From Spirochaetota bacterium (GTDB lineage: Bacteria > Spirochaetota > UBA4802 > JAKQUI01): a stretch of DNA of 64,000 nt. Below, piece by piece: positions 41,998 through 51,100 of the stretch. Position numbers and translations under genes: made by a program. The notes below the pieces were generated by a model that worked only from the letters and a program-made list of their open reading frames with translations, made no database searches and was not told where the DNA came from. Numbering within the stretch: position 1 is the stretch's first letter; each line of letters opens with the position of its first letter. The stretch lies in NCBI GenBank assembly GCA_029562645.1, contig JAKQUI010000077.1:124001-188000 (forward strand), written 5' to 3'.

Positions 41998-43572
41998 TCA
42001 GGCCTGGGCCTGGCGCGCGATGGCGTCGGCGATCCGGATGCCGTCCACCGCCGAGCTTACGATGCCGCCAGCATAGCCGGCCCCCTCTCCGGCGGGATAC
42101 AGGCCCGCGAGCGATACCGACTGGAAGGAATCGTCGCGCAGGATGCGCACGGGCGACGAGGTGCGCGTTTCGGCGCCGATGAGCACGGCGTCTGATCCGG
42201 CGAAGCCGCGCATGCGGCGGTCGAAGATCGGGAGCGCCTGCAATAGCTCCGCGATCACGAACGGAGGAAGATAGTCCCGCGGGTCGCCGGGACGCGCGCC
42301 GGGACAATAGGAGAGCGCGGGAAGCGTCGCGTCCCCGCGTTCCGCGAGGAAGGATTGCACCCGTATGGCGGGCGCGCGGAAGTCCCCGCCGCCCGCGGCA
42401 TAGGCGCGACGCTCGATATCGCGCTGGAAGTCGATCCCGGCGAGGGGCCCGCCGGGAAAATCATCCGCGCGGATCGTGACCGCAAGTGCCGCGTTCGAGA
42501 AGTCGCCGTCGCGTTTCGAGCGGCTCATGCCGTTCGTGCACAGCATCCCGGGCTCGGAGGATGCGTTGATCACCATGCCGCCGGGACACATGCAGAAGGA
42601 GTAGACGCCCCGCCCGGTCGCGGGGTTTTTCCAGGCGAGGGAGTATTCCGCGGGCGGGAGCGATCCGTTCCGTGCCGATGGACCGTACTGGATTGCGTTA
42701 ATGAGCTCCGCGGGGTGCTCGATGCGCGCGCCCACGGCGAAATCCTTCCGCCGGAGGGAAAGCCCGCGTGCGGCAAGCATCGCATAGGTGTCACGCGCCG
42801 AGTGGCCGGTCGCCAGCACGACGCGCCCGCAACGGATCTCCTCGCCCGCCGCCGTGCGCACGCCCGCGACCGTCCCGTGTTCAGCGAGAATGTCGTCGAT
42901 GCGCGTCGAGAACCGTATGCGCGACCCGGCTGCGGTGATGCGCGCGCGGATGCCGGTAAGGATCGCCGCCAGCCGGTCGGTTCCCAGGTGCGGGTGCGCG
43001 TCGGAGCGGATCTCCGGCGGCGCTCCCAGCGAGACGAGCGTTTCGAAGAACCAGGCGCTCTCCGGCCGGCGGGTGCGCGCGGTGAGCTTGCCGTCGGAAT
43101 AGGCGCCCGCGCCGCCCTCGCCGAAGAGCACATTGCTCTCGGGATCGAGCGTTCCGTCGCGCTCCAGGAGCCGGATATCGCCCAGCCGCTCCTCGACGGG
43201 ACGCCCGCGCTCGAGGATCTCGACGATAGCGCCGTGCTCGATGAGCCGGAGGGCGCAGAAGAGGCCCGCCGGTCCCGCACCGATAACTATCACGCGGAGC
43301 CCGTTCAGGTTCTTCACGACGGCGGGCATGTCCGGCTCGCGATATATCGACACGCCCTCGCGTTCGAGGAGCCAGCGGGCCTCGGGCTCGGGGAGGTCCA
43401 GCATCAGGCGATAGCGGTACACGATGCGGCCCTTTTTCCGGGCATCGAGCGACCGCTTGATGATGACGAATGGATACCCATCCGAAATGCCGAACGAGGC
43501 GGACAGGATGCGCCCCAGGGCCTCCTCCGGTTCATGTGGCTGCAGTTTTATGTCGTCAATGACCAATTTCAT
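41998..43572 (-). CDS. FAD-dependent dehydrogenase (COG2509 family)
   Basis: The product has 524 residues, with the start at ATG 43572 (a TTG two codons earlier is unsupported). A ~95-residue N-terminal domain (DIKLQPHEPEEALGR) precedes a GIDA/HI0933-type FAD fold: VIVIGAGPAGLFCALRLIEHG at ~95-115, VLFGEGGAGAYSDGKLTAR, and the C-terminal GLYPAGEGAGYAGGIVSSAVDG that closes around FAD. This is the uncharacterised 'FAD-dependent dehydrogenase' group. The substrate is unknown. It is divergent from a TetR gene 115 bases away. Confidence 0.85.
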   Translation of the reverse strand: MKLVIDDIKLQPHEPEEALGRILSASFGISDGYPFVIIKRSLDARKKGRIVYRYRLMLDLPEPEARWLLEREGVSIYREPDMPAVVKNLNGLRVIVIGAGPAGLFCALRLIEHGAIVEILERGRPVEERLGDIRLLERDGTLDPESNVLFGEGGAGAYSDGKLTARTRRPESAWFFETLVSLGAPPEIRSDAHPHLGTDRLAAILTGIRARITAAGSRIRFSTRIDDILAEHGTVAGVRTAAGEEIRCGRVVLATGHSARDTYAMLAARGLSLRRKDFAVGARIEHPAELINAIQYGPSARNGSLPPAEYSLAWKNPATGRGVYSFCMCPGGMVINASSEPGMLCTNGMSRSKRDGDFSNAALAVTIRADDFPGGPLAGIDFQRDIERRAYAAGGGDFRAPAIRVQSFLAERGDATLPALSYCPGARPGDPRDYLPPFVIAELLQALPIFDRRMRGFAGSDAVLIGAETRTSSPVRILRDDSFQSVSLAGLYPAGEGAGYAGGIVSSAVDGIRIADAIARQAQA

Positions 43573-43687
43573 GGGCAAAAATCATACTTCGTAACACAAA
43601 TATCAACCGCTGTACATAAAAAAAAGTGGACAAAGGGATTAATTTTTTACACGATACCGCAACCAGCGATTGTAACGCCCATATATC

Positions 43688-44308
43688 ATGGAAAAGATCA
43701 AGCGCAAAAGCGCCAAGGTGCTCGACAAGCAGGAGCGGAAGAAGAACCATATTATATGGGCGGCGTTCAACGCCATCGCGAAAATCGGGTACATCAACCT
43801 CACCATCGACGAGGTGGCGAAGGAGGCCGGGGTTTCCAAGGGCGTCGTCCACTACTACTTCGATACCAAGGAGAACTTGATGCTCGAGGTGATGTTCACC
43901 TTCGTGCAGTTTTTCGTGGTGTCGCTCAATTTCGCGGTGTCCCCGGCGCTCGCGCCCACGGAGCGCATCAAGGGGATCATGCGCTTCTCCATGAAGATCG
44001 CGCTCAACCACAAGGAATACATCCGCGTGATCATCGACTACTGGGCCCAGGTGAACATCAACGTGAACCTCCGCGACATCTATGTCTTCTACCAGAACCA
44101 GATCATCGCCTATATCGCCGAGATCATCGATCAGGGCAAGGCGGCCGGGGAGTTCAAAGAGGTCGATTCCGAGTCGGCCGCGGAGATCATCCTCAGCGAG
44201 ATCGGCGGGTTCGCAATCCGCTACACCTGGGACGAGGCCGCCACGGAGGAGACCTTCGCCGACAAGATCGAATCGCTGGTGGACACCATCCTTCGCATCG
44301 TCCGCTAG
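43688..44308 (+). CDS. TetR/AcrR-family transcriptional regulator
   Basis: The product has 206 residues. The N-terminal helix-turn-helix is at ~18-65 (IIWAAFNAIAKIGYINLTID, then KEAGVSKGVVHYYFDTKENL), and the C-terminal domain resembles BetI/AcrR-like ligand domains (FAIRYTWDEAATEE). The ATG lacks a clear ribosome-binding site, as only weak purines lie upstream. It is divergent from the FAD dehydrogenase gene, which is a likely target, and is followed 128 bases later by the SpoIIE-type phosphatase gene. Confidence 0.88.
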   Translation: MEKIKRKSAKVLDKQERKKNHIIWAAFNAIAKIGYINLTIDEVAKEAGVSKGVVHYYFDTKENLMLEVMFTFVQFFVVSLNFAVSPALAPTERIKGIMRFSMKIALNHKEYIRVIIDYWAQVNINVNLRDIYVFYQNQIIAYIAEIIDQGKAAGEFKEVDSESAAEIILSEIGGFAIRYTWDEAATEETFADKIESLVDTILRIVR

Positions 44309-44436
44309 GGGCGACCGGCGCGCGAATTATTAATTGACATCGGCGAACGGTATGCCGACACTACAAGCGGCGGCGTGCTGATGCGCGCGGGGCGCGTCGC
44401 ACAACCGTACAGTCCATAGCCGGACGGGGGATCGTC

Positions 44437-46194
44437 ATCGGAAGAAAAGTCATCAACCTGTCGCAGATCGGGTTCATCAACCGCAAGATCAATTCCCAGG
44501 CGAAGCTCCAGGAGCTCCTGACCATCATCATGGACATCGCCAAGGACATGGTCGAGGCGGAGGGCTCGTCGCTCCTGCTCACGGACCTCGAGACCGAGGA
44601 CCTCATCTTCAACATCGTGGTGGGCGAGAAGGGCAATATCATCCGCGGCGAGAAGGTGCCCAAGGGCATGGGCATCGCCGGCGCCGTGGCCGAGAGCGGG
44701 CAATGTCTCATCGTGGACGACGCCCAGAACGACCCGCGCCACTTCAAGGAGATCGACCAGCTCTCCGTGTTCACGACCCGCAACATCCTGGCCGTGCCCA
44801 TGAAGGTGATGGACAAGCTCATCGGCGTGCTCGAGGTGGTGAACTCGATCGGGCGTCCCACCTTCGACGAGTGGGACAAGAAGCTCATCACCTACATCGC
44901 CGACCAGGCGGCCATCGCCATCCACAACCGTATGCTCTACGACGACCTGATGGCGCGCGTCGAGGAGCTCACCTCGCTCTACGAGATCTCGCAGAACCTC
45001 TCGTTCGCCGATACGGAGGAGACGATCTTCCAGAACGTGGTGCAGACCGTCGCCAAGTCGCTGGGCGTGGAGAAGGCGTCGGTGATGATCTACGACGAGG
45101 CCCGGGACCGGCTTCTGGTGCGCGCGCACCTGGGGCTGCCCGGCGCCGTGACGGATCGCGCCGAGGTCGAGGTGATGGAGTCCATCTGCGGCTACGTGTT
45201 CCGCAGCGGCGATCCGCTGATCGTCAGCGACATCGACAAGGAGCTCTCGTTTCCATTCCTGAAGCGCAAGGACCATTATCGCACGAAATCGTTCATCTCG
45301 CTTCCCATCCGGCACAAGGACCGCACCATCGGCGTCATCAGCCTGGCCGACAAGAAGAGCCGCGCCTGTTTCGACGTCTACGACCTGCGGGTGCTCACCA
45401 CCATCGGAACGCACGTGGCCGAGGTGTACGAGAACATACGCTACCAGCGCAGCGTGGAGAACCAGCGACGGCTCGCGCAGGAGATCGACATCGCCTCCGA
45501 GCTCCAGCGGAAGATCCTTCCCGCCATGCCCGCGACGGTGGGGGACCATCGGCTCGCGGCCTTCAACCGGCCGGCCAAGGACGTGGGGGGCGATTTCTTC
45601 GACTTCAAGATGCTGGGCGAGAGCAAGTACTCCGTGCTGGTGGCCGACGTTTCCGGCAAGGGCATCCCGGCGGCGCTGTTCATGGGATCGTCGCGGAACC
45701 TGCTGCGCGCGGAGGCGCGGATCAACAACCAGCCCGGCATGTTGCTGCATTCGTCGAATCGCTACATCTACGAGGACTCCGAGCACGGGATGTTCGTGAC
45801 GCTCTTCTACATGGTCGTGGACATGCACAACAGCCTCATCACCTACGGGAGCGCCGGTCACAACGACCAGCTCATCATCAAGCGAACCACGCGCGATGTG
45901 GTGCGCCTCAATGCGCGCGGCATGGCGCTGGGCATGCAGCCGGACTCCGAGTACGAGGAGAAGGTGACCTTCTTCGAGCCGGGCGACTGGGCGGTCCTGT
46001 TCACCGACGGCGTGCTGGAGTACCTCGGCGAGATCGACATCGACGCGGGCGAGGCGCGCCTCATCGACATCGCGATGCAGTATCTCGATCGCGGCCCGCA
46101 GGAGTTCATCGACTGCCTGCGCGGCATCATCGAGGAGACAAAGGAGCAGAGCGACTTCATCGACGATTTCACCATCGTCGCCATCCAGCTGTGA
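44437..46194 (+). CDS. GAF-GAF-SpoIIE (RsbU-type) serine phosphatase
   Basis: The product has about 585 residues. The first ATG in frame (44530) lies inside the first GAF domain; coding character extends about 31 codons upstream (FINRKINSQAKLQELLTII), where GGGGG stands 6 bases before an ATC at 44437. A rare ATC start, or an error in an ATG, is therefore likely. GAF domains at ~15-165 and ~185-335 are followed by a PP2C-type SpoIIE domain (~345-580) with AKDVGGDFFDF, VLVADVSGKGIPAALFM, GSAGHNDQLI and the final DDFTIVAIQL metal Asp. It would dephosphorylate STAS antagonists after binding a small ligand. The next gene overlaps the stop by one base. Confidence 0.8.
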   Translation: MGRKVINLSQIGFINRKINSQAKLQELLTIIMDIAKDMVEAEGSSLLLTDLETEDLIFNIVVGEKGNIIRGEKVPKGMGIAGAVAESGQCLIVDDAQNDPRHFKEIDQLSVFTTRNILAVPMKVMDKLIGVLEVVNSIGRPTFDEWDKKLITYIADQAAIAIHNRMLYDDLMARVEELTSLYEISQNLSFADTEETIFQNVVQTVAKSLGVEKASVMIYDEARDRLLVRAHLGLPGAVTDRAEVEVMESICGYVFRSGDPLIVSDIDKELSFPFLKRKDHYRTKSFISLPIRHKDRTIGVISLADKKSRACFDVYDLRVLTTIGTHVAEVYENIRYQRSVENQRRLAQEIDIASELQRKILPAMPATVGDHRLAAFNRPAKDVGGDFFDFKMLGESKYSVLVADVSGKGIPAALFMGSSRNLLRAEARINNQPGMLLHSSNRYIYEDSEHGMFVTLFYMVVDMHNSLITYGSAGHNDQLIIKRTTRDVVRLNARGMALGMQPDSEYEEKVTFFEPGDWAVLFTDGVLEYLGEIDIDAGEARLIDIAMQYLDRGPQEFIDCLRGIIEETKEQSDFIDDFTIVAIQL

Positions 46195-47069
46195 TGCGCC
46201 GCGCCGCCTGCATCATCATCCTGCTTGCCGTTGCCGTTCCCCTGGGTTCGCAGATGCCGGACTGGTTCACCGTCCGCGACCGCGACGGAAACGAATACTT
46301 CATGGACCGCAACGGGAAGATATGGACCTCGGGGAGCCCCGATTTTTCCTACAAGCCGGCGTCGATCGAGGGGCTCGATTATTTCGTGACGCAGGGCGTT
46401 GATCTCATCCGGCGCCATTATCCGGCCGAGGGGCTCACGATGCTCAAGTCGGTGATGGCGCTGCCGGTCAGCAACAAGACCATCTACGACGCGCAGGTGA
46501 AGGCGTCGCGCGCGATCCAGGCGCTCCAGCGGCGCGAGGGGACGCGCTATACGGCGCTCAGCGAGCGGGCGTCGCTCGTATACTACCGCGAGGGCGAGGC
46601 CGTCACGCTGCACAACGACCGCATGAACTGGACCATCCGCTTTCCCCGCCCCGTGACGGTGATTCGCCGCAGCGCGCGGACGCGAAACGGCTACCTGCGC
46701 CAGGGGGTGCTGGTGGGCGTCACCTTCGCCCCGCGCCCGCCCGAGGCCGCATCGGAGGCGCCGAAATACGACGCCCTGGTCGCGATCGACAGCGAGCAGT
46801 TTCCCTTCGAGCTCACGTCGGTAAAAAAACTGGAGGCGCACTGGTCAAACGCCCTCGGCGGCGCGGAGACGGACCGGCACCTGGACCATCGGGCGCCCGA
46901 CCGCGCGGTGTACCATTGCCGCGACAAGCGGCCCGGCGAGTACAGCTGGTATGAGGGCTATTACGTGAACGGGCGCTTTGGCACCATGGTGCGCATGATC
47001 ATGGAGACCGGCGCGGAGGGTCGGCACGGCAGGGCGATGCTGCAGGCGCTCAAGGACTTCAAACACTGA
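46194..47069 (+). CDS. Secreted protein of unknown function, coupled to the SpoIIE phosphatase gene
   Basis: The product has 291 residues. Its ATG shares one base with the phosphatase stop (TGATG). A signal peptide ends near residue 19 (PLGSQ). The first mature part, DWFTVRDRDGNEYFMDRNGKIW, looks like a small repeat of 'D-x-D-G-N' type; the rest has RFPRPVTVIRRSARTRNGYLRQ and an aromatic C-terminal half with EYSWYEGYYVNGRFG. No recognised domain. Tight coupling suggests its level is tied to the phosphatase pathway, which would place an exported factor beside a cytoplasmic regulator. Confidence 0.7.
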   Translation: MRRAACIIILLAVAVPLGSQMPDWFTVRDRDGNEYFMDRNGKIWTSGSPDFSYKPASIEGLDYFVTQGVDLIRRHYPAEGLTMLKSVMALPVSNKTIYDAQVKASRAIQALQRREGTRYTALSERASLVYYREGEAVTLHNDRMNWTIRFPRPVTVIRRSARTRNGYLRQGVLVGVTFAPRPPEAASEAPKYDALVAIDSEQFPFELTSVKKLEAHWSNALGGAETDRHLDHRAPDRAVYHCRDKRPGEYSWYEGYYVNGRFGTMVRMIMETGAEGRHGRAMLQALKDFKH

Positions 47070-47081
47070 ACCTGCGGATTG

Positions 47082-47501
47082 TTACGGCTTCGGTTCCTTC
47101 TCGGTGCGCATCCCCTTGAGACGCTGGTAGGTCTCGCCGAACACCCGGTCCCCGTCGGCGCTTTCCTGGGTGCGGATGGAGGGATATTCCTCGTTGAATG
47201 CGTTGATAAAGCGCTCGATCTCCTTCTCGCTGTCGGTGAACTTCACGCCCACCTCGCGCCCGTCGATTCGCACCACCTGCGCGTTCATGATCACCTTGCG
47301 GGTCTTGAAGGGGAAGCGTACCTGGATGAACTCGCCCTTGTTGATGATGGTGTTGCGCAGGAAGCACAGCCCCCCCGTGCTCAGGTTGATCACCTCGACG
47401 GTCGTGGGCGTCTCCGAACCCTTGATTCGGTAGTCGACTTTGAGGTTCACGGTCTTGAGCCGGCCGTAGTCGCGCTTGTCGATTGATCTGGTTCGTCTCA
47501 T
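47082..47501 (-). CDS. PilZ-domain c-di-GMP-binding protein
   Basis: The product has 139 residues, with ATG 47501 overlapping the stop of the GNAT gene by 4 bases. The c-di-GMP motifs are intact: RDYGR (Arg10, Arg14; RxxxR) and NLSTGG (Asn39, Ser41, Gly44; NxSxxG), in a beta-barrel that continues as KVIMNAQVVRIDGREVGVKFTD. The C-terminal ~35 residues are a charged tail. It should bind c-di-GMP and relay it to an unknown partner; spirochaete PilZ proteins affect motility. Confidence 0.88.
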   Translation of the reverse strand: MRRTRSIDKRDYGRLKTVNLKVDYRIKGSETPTTVEVINLSTGGLCFLRNTIINKGEFIQVRFPFKTRKVIMNAQVVRIDGREVGVKFTDSEKEIERFINAFNEEYPSIRTQESADGDRVFGETYQRLKGMRTEKEPKP

Positions 47502-47980
47502 GGCTGCATGGTGCCACGGGCGTTCGAAAGCGTCAACGCCGTTTCGTCGCAATTGTCCTGGTGGGCGCAGTAGCGGCAGTCCTTCCAGATCTTTTCCGGC
47601 AGGGTCGATTTTTCGACCGCGCAAAACCCCAGGCGGGTGAAAAACGCCGGGACGGCGGTAAGCACGAAGATCTTCGCGTCGGGGAAATCGCGCCGCAGGC
47701 GCTCCACGAGGCCCGTGACCAGAAGGGTGCCGATGCCCCCGCGCCGCTCGGTGTCAGCCACCGCGAGGGAGCGGACCTCCTTGAGGTGCGCGCCGTAGTC
47801 GTGGCGCGATACGATGCCCACGACCGTCCCATTGCGATCGGCGACGAGGAAGTGCGGAAGCGATTTGAGCACGTCGGCGCGATCGCGGGGCAGGATCACC
47901 CCCCGCACGGCGTAGTGATTGATGATGGCGAGTATTGCGTCGACGTCTTGGGGGCCGGCCTCCCGCACCTGCGCGCTCAT
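47498..47980 (-). CDS. GNAT-family N-acetyltransferase, ArgA-like
   Basis: The product has 160 residues, a single GNAT domain. The acetyl-CoA pyrophosphate loop is RRGGIGTLLVTGL, and VRSLAVADTERRGG and FFTRLGFCAVEKSTLPEKIW resemble the C-terminal domain of N-acetylglutamate synthase (ArgA) and its stand-alone short form. A C-terminal Cys cluster (CRYCAHQDNCDE) matches the ArgA/ArgO-like short enzymes. It is the first gene of a pair with the PilZ gene, and begins 2 bases after the SPOR gene stop. The acceptor is probably an amino acid such as glutamate, but this is inference. Confidence 0.8.
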   Translation of the reverse strand: MSAQVREAGPQDVDAILAIINHYAVRGVILPRDRADVLKSLPHFLVADRNGTVVGIVSRHDYGAHLKEVRSLAVADTERRGGIGTLLVTGLVERLRRDFPDAKIFVLTAVPAFFTRLGFCAVEKSTLPEKIWKDCRYCAHQDNCDETALTLSNARGTMQP

Positions 47981-47982
47981 GG

Positions 47983-48579
47983 CTATCTGCTGAGGACCTC
48001 CGCGCGCGAGAACCAGTCGGGCTTGCCGTACTCGCCGAGATTCCGTTGCGCAGCCGAGGCGTCGGAGCGGTCGCGATAGGGGCCGGTGTAGAGCGTATAG
48101 GCGCCGCCGGACTTCGAAACGATGACAGTGTGCCCCTTGGTGCTCAGGAAGGAGGCGATCTCGTCGGCGCGCCGCTTCTCAAGGCCCCGTCCCACCAATA
48201 TCACGAAGGGGAACTCTGACTTCGGGAACAGCTGCTTCTTTTTTACGGCGGCCGCATCGTCGGGCGTGGTGGTTTTCGGCGCGGTCGCGATCATCCCCTT
48301 CACCTTGGTGCCGATCTCGCCGACCTTGTGCGCCGTCCGGTCGTCCACCAGCTGCTTGTTCGCGCCGGCGGTGAACTTGATGCCCACCACGAGTCCGGTG
48401 GTAAACGAGATGATGCACAGGGCCAGAATGAACGAAAACATCCGGCTCGCCTTTTTCTTGTTCCGCTCCTCGTCGCGGTGGTTCGCGGCGGCCATCCGCG
48501 TGAAATATTCAGGGTCGTGCGCGGGAAAGCTCGGCGCGCTGCGAGCGTTTCTGCCGGTGTATAAATCCATATTTTGCAT
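47983..48579 (-). CDS. SPOR-domain membrane protein
   Basis: The product has 198 residues, with the start at ATG 48579. It is a bitopic membrane protein: a basic cytoplasmic N-terminus, one helix at ~48-67 (MFSFILALCIISFTTGLVVG), a periplasmic linker and a SPOR-like domain (~120-195; FPFVILVGRGLEKRRADEI, AYTLYTGPYRDRSDASAA). SPOR domains bind denuded septal glycan, so it may mark the division site. The SPOR match is by pattern and not strong. Confidence 0.7.
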   Translation of the reverse strand: MQNMDLYTGRNARSAPSFPAHDPEYFTRMAAANHRDEERNKKKASRMFSFILALCIISFTTGLVVGIKFTAGANKQLVDDRTAHKVGEIGTKVKGMIATAPKTTTPDDAAAVKKKQLFPKSEFPFVILVGRGLEKRRADEIASFLSTKGHTVIVSKSGGAYTLYTGPYRDRSDASAAQRNLGEYGKPDWFSRAEVLSR

Positions 48580-48679
48580 GGCGGGTCGATCCTTGGTCCC
48601 GAGATATGATGGCGTTGTCCGTGCGGCGCTGTGGACCCGCCAGTTGCTATGTCGGCCATCGCGGGGAATACTATTAGGA

Positions 48680-49438
48680 TTATTTGCGCGCGTCGTCGCT
48701 CGGTTCCGGCGCGCACCCGGCATGCGCCATGAGTTTTTTCACCTCGCCCGGCCGCAGCGCGCGGTGCATGCCGCGGGGCAGGCGCGCGAGGGAGAGCGTG
48801 GCGAAGGTGATGCGTCGGAGCAGCTTCACGGTATAGCCGAAGGCCTTGAAGGTGAGACGGATCTGCCGCTTTTTCCCCTCGCTGATGGCCATGAGCACGG
48901 TGGCGCGCCGCTCGGTGGGGAATTCGATGCGCGCCGGTCGCGTCCGGTGTCCGTAGAGCATGATCCCCTTCTCGATGCGCGCGCGGTCCACATCGTCGAG
49001 ATCGCGGTCGAGTTCCACCAGGTACTCCTTCTCCACGTGGAAGCGGGGGTGCAGCAGGCGGTGCGCGAGATCGCCGTCGTTGGTCAGGAAGAGGAGGCCC
49101 TCGGTGTCCTGGTCCAGCCGGCCCACGGGGACCACGCCCGCCGTGCGATAGCGTTCCGGCAGAAGGTCCATGACGATGGGGCGGCCGCGATCGTCCGCGA
49201 CGGTGGTGACGTAGCCGCGCGGCTTGTTGAGCACCAGGTAAAAGCGGCGGCCGGACGGCTTCACGATTTCGCCGCCGAGCGCGACCGTGTCGCGCTCGGG
49301 ATCGACACAGCTGGCGAGGTCGCGGATGATCGTTCCGTTTACGGAGACCTTTCCGTCGAGGACCAGCTGCTCCACCTTGCGGCGGGAGCCGAGGCCGCAG
49401 CGGGCGAGGTATTTATTTATTCGGAGGGTTTGTTCCAT
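48680..49438 (-). CDS. RsuA/RluB-family rRNA pseudouridine synthase
   Basis: The product has 252 residues. ATG 49438 lies 25 bases inside the end of the upstream lipoprotein gene. An S4 RNA-binding domain (LRINKYLARCGLGSRRKVEQ, residues 4-50) precedes the catalytic domain with GRLDQDTEGLLFLTNDG (catalytic Asp109) and LVLNKPRGYVTT. KKRQIRLTFKAFGYTVKLLRR is the family's C-terminal block. It should make one pseudouridine in 23S rRNA (RluB-type) or 16S rRNA (RsuA-type). The Pro/Ser-Asp tail after residue 235 is not conserved. Confidence 0.88.
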   Translation of the reverse strand: MEQTLRINKYLARCGLGSRRKVEQLVLDGKVSVNGTIIRDLASCVDPERDTVALGGEIVKPSGRRFYLVLNKPRGYVTTVADDRGRPIVMDLLPERYRTAGVVPVGRLDQDTEGLLFLTNDGDLAHRLLHPRFHVEKEYLVELDRDLDDVDRARIEKGIMLYGHRTRPARIEFPTERRATVLMAISEGKKRQIRLTFKAFGYTVKLLRRITFATLSLARLPRGMHRALRPGEVKKLMAHAGCAPEPSDDARK

Positions 49439-50270
49439 CGGTCGGCGCCGTCGGCGGTGTTGTGGACGGCGGCTGCTTTGCCGCGCCGCCCTCGGGCGCC
49501 TTTTCGGTTGGCTTGTCGGGGGCCTGCTCCTTCGGTTTGTCGGCGCCGGCGCCCTGTTGGTACTTGTTCGCCTCCTCGAGCGATTCCGGTCCCACCAGTT
49601 TTTTAAACTTGATGGGGCCGCTCTTGTCCTTGGCGTTGTTTTCGAGGAAATACGACACGCCGCGGCGCGCATAGAACAGGTTCCGCTCGAACGAGGTCCC
49701 CTTGTCGAACACGATCTCCTGGTCGCGCACGCGGATCTGGAATTTACCCTCGATGGATTTCCCGCCGCGCTCGCTCGACTTGTACTTCCCGCTCTCCTCG
49801 ATGTCGAGGATGTGGTTGGTGAATTCCCCGAAGCTGTCGATGCTCCACCACTTGCCGGCCAGGGTCCTGCGGAGCTGCTTCGATTCCTCCTGCATGAGGT
49901 CCGAGATCTGGTCCTCCACCGCAGACGCATTTTTGTCCGAGAGCACGCGAATGGTCCCGCCGAAGACCCAGCCGGTGATGCCGCTTTTGAGCGCGACCTT
50001 GTACCAGTACTGGCCGCTGGTGCCGATGTATCCCTTCTTCTTGGAGCGGTCCAGGATGGCGACGGTTTCCCCTTTTTTTAGCACCGAGATGCGCGAGGAA
50101 TAGAACAATGGGTCGAGGCGCAGGGCGGTGTTGTCCCTGATGATGAGACCGAGATTTTCGTCTGCCGTGAGGGCGTCCGAGCGCGATTTTTTGCACGCGA
50201 GGGCCCCGGCCGCCACCAGGACCGCCAACAGTATTATCAGAGATGCTCGCGCACCGGAACGCACGATCAT
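49413..50270 (-). CDS. Lipoprotein with SH3-like domain
   Basis: The product has 285 residues; GGGAGGG precedes the start. Lipobox AGALAC puts the lipid on Cys26. Residues ~40-110 form a bacterial SH3-like domain (NTALRLDPLFYSSRISVLKKGETV, then YWYKVALKSGITGWVFGGTI), and ~140-225 a beta domain resembling lipocalin-like or DUF-type folds (GKWWSIDSFGEFTNHILDIEESG). The last ~50 residues are a Pro/Thr/Lys-rich low-complexity tail. The first SH3 type usually binds peptidoglycan. It overlaps the following pseudouridine synthase gene by 26 bases. Confidence 0.75.
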   Translation of the reverse strand: MIVRSGARASLIILLAVLVAAGALACKKSRSDALTADENLGLIIRDNTALRLDPLFYSSRISVLKKGETVAILDRSKKKGYIGTSGQYWYKVALKSGITGWVFGGTIRVLSDKNASAVEDQISDLMQEESKQLRRTLAGKWWSIDSFGEFTNHILDIEESGKYKSSERGGKSIEGKFQIRVRDQEIVFDKGTSFERNLFYARRGVSYFLENNAKDKSGPIKFKKLVGPESLEEANKYQQGAGADKPKEQAPDKPTEKAPEGGAAKQPPSTTPPTAPTDGTNPPNK

Positions 50271-50425
50271 GACGCCCTCCCATTTAATAAGAAAAGTATT
50301 CTACCGGGGATGATCGCGAAACCGTCAACAACGTTTTTCCGCAGGTATTTTAATTGCAAAAAACGATATTGTCCGGCACGTTTGCCATCGGGTGTGCGGC
50401 GCGAATATCCCGAGGAGCGGCGAAC

Positions 50426-51016
50426 ATGAAGATTGCCCACCTGTTCGAGGGACGGATCCTGACCATATCGAACCTGCTGTCGGTGTTGCGGGTGTTCCTC
50501 GTCCCGCCGATGGGCTATTGCTTCTACCTGTTCAAACAGACGGGCGATCCGCGATACAACTACCTCGCGCTCGGCGTGGGGATCGTCATCATGCTCACCG
50601 ATTATTTCGACGGGTATCTCGCGCGGCTGCTCAAGCAGGAAACCATGCTGGGCCGGTTCCTCGATCCGCTGGCCGACAAGTTCACCTTTTACATCACGGG
50701 GACGCTCCTCTACTGGTATTACGGCTATCCGCTCTGGGTGATCCTCGCGGTGCTCGCGCGCGACATCTTCGCGCTTGCCGGCGGGTATCTCATCTTCGCA
50801 AAAAAGAACATCCAGGGCACGCCCAATCGCGCGGGCAAGTGGGCGGTGTTTTTCATGGGGATGTCGGCGGTGGCCTATATCCTCGCGCCCACCGTGAACC
50901 TGTACGGGATTACGCTGCAACACGCCTCCCTCGCGCTGCTGGTGGTGTGCCTGGTGGTGTCGCTGGTGCAGTACCTCGTCACCTACGGCGCGCTCTTCTC
51001 GACCGGCGATCGGTAA
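50426..51016 (+). CDS. CDP-alcohol phosphatidyltransferase (PgsA-like)
   Basis: The product has 196 residues. ATG 50426 follows GAGGAG; an in-frame start 72 bases earlier lacks a good site. The full CDP-OH-P motif is present: Asp59-x2-Asp62-Gly63-x2-Ala66-Arg67-x8-Gly76-x3-Asp80-x3-Asp84. Six membrane helices are predicted. The enzyme joins a CDP-diacylglycerol to an alcohol, most likely glycerol-3-phosphate for phosphatidylglycerol, though the acceptor cannot be fixed. It acts in the inner membrane. Confidence 0.88.
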   Translation: MKIAHLFEGRILTISNLLSVLRVFLVPPMGYCFYLFKQTGDPRYNYLALGVGIVIMLTDYFDGYLARLLKQETMLGRFLDPLADKFTFYITGTLLYWYYGYPLWVILAVLARDIFALAGGYLIFAKKNIQGTPNRAGKWAVFFMGMSAVAYILAPTVNLYGITLQHASLALLVVCLVVSLVQYLVTYGALFSTGDR

Positions 51017-51100
51017 CGATCCTGCGGCGCATGCCTCTTTGTAAGACAATATCACAAATTGATTGACATCCCACCCCGGTGGCACTAGGGTGATGGGAAC

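Noticed and set aside
51063-51091. Strong promoter for the GntR gene
   Set aside because: TTGACA is perfect, but the only -10 at 17 bases is TAGGGT, so I mention it only in the gene entry.
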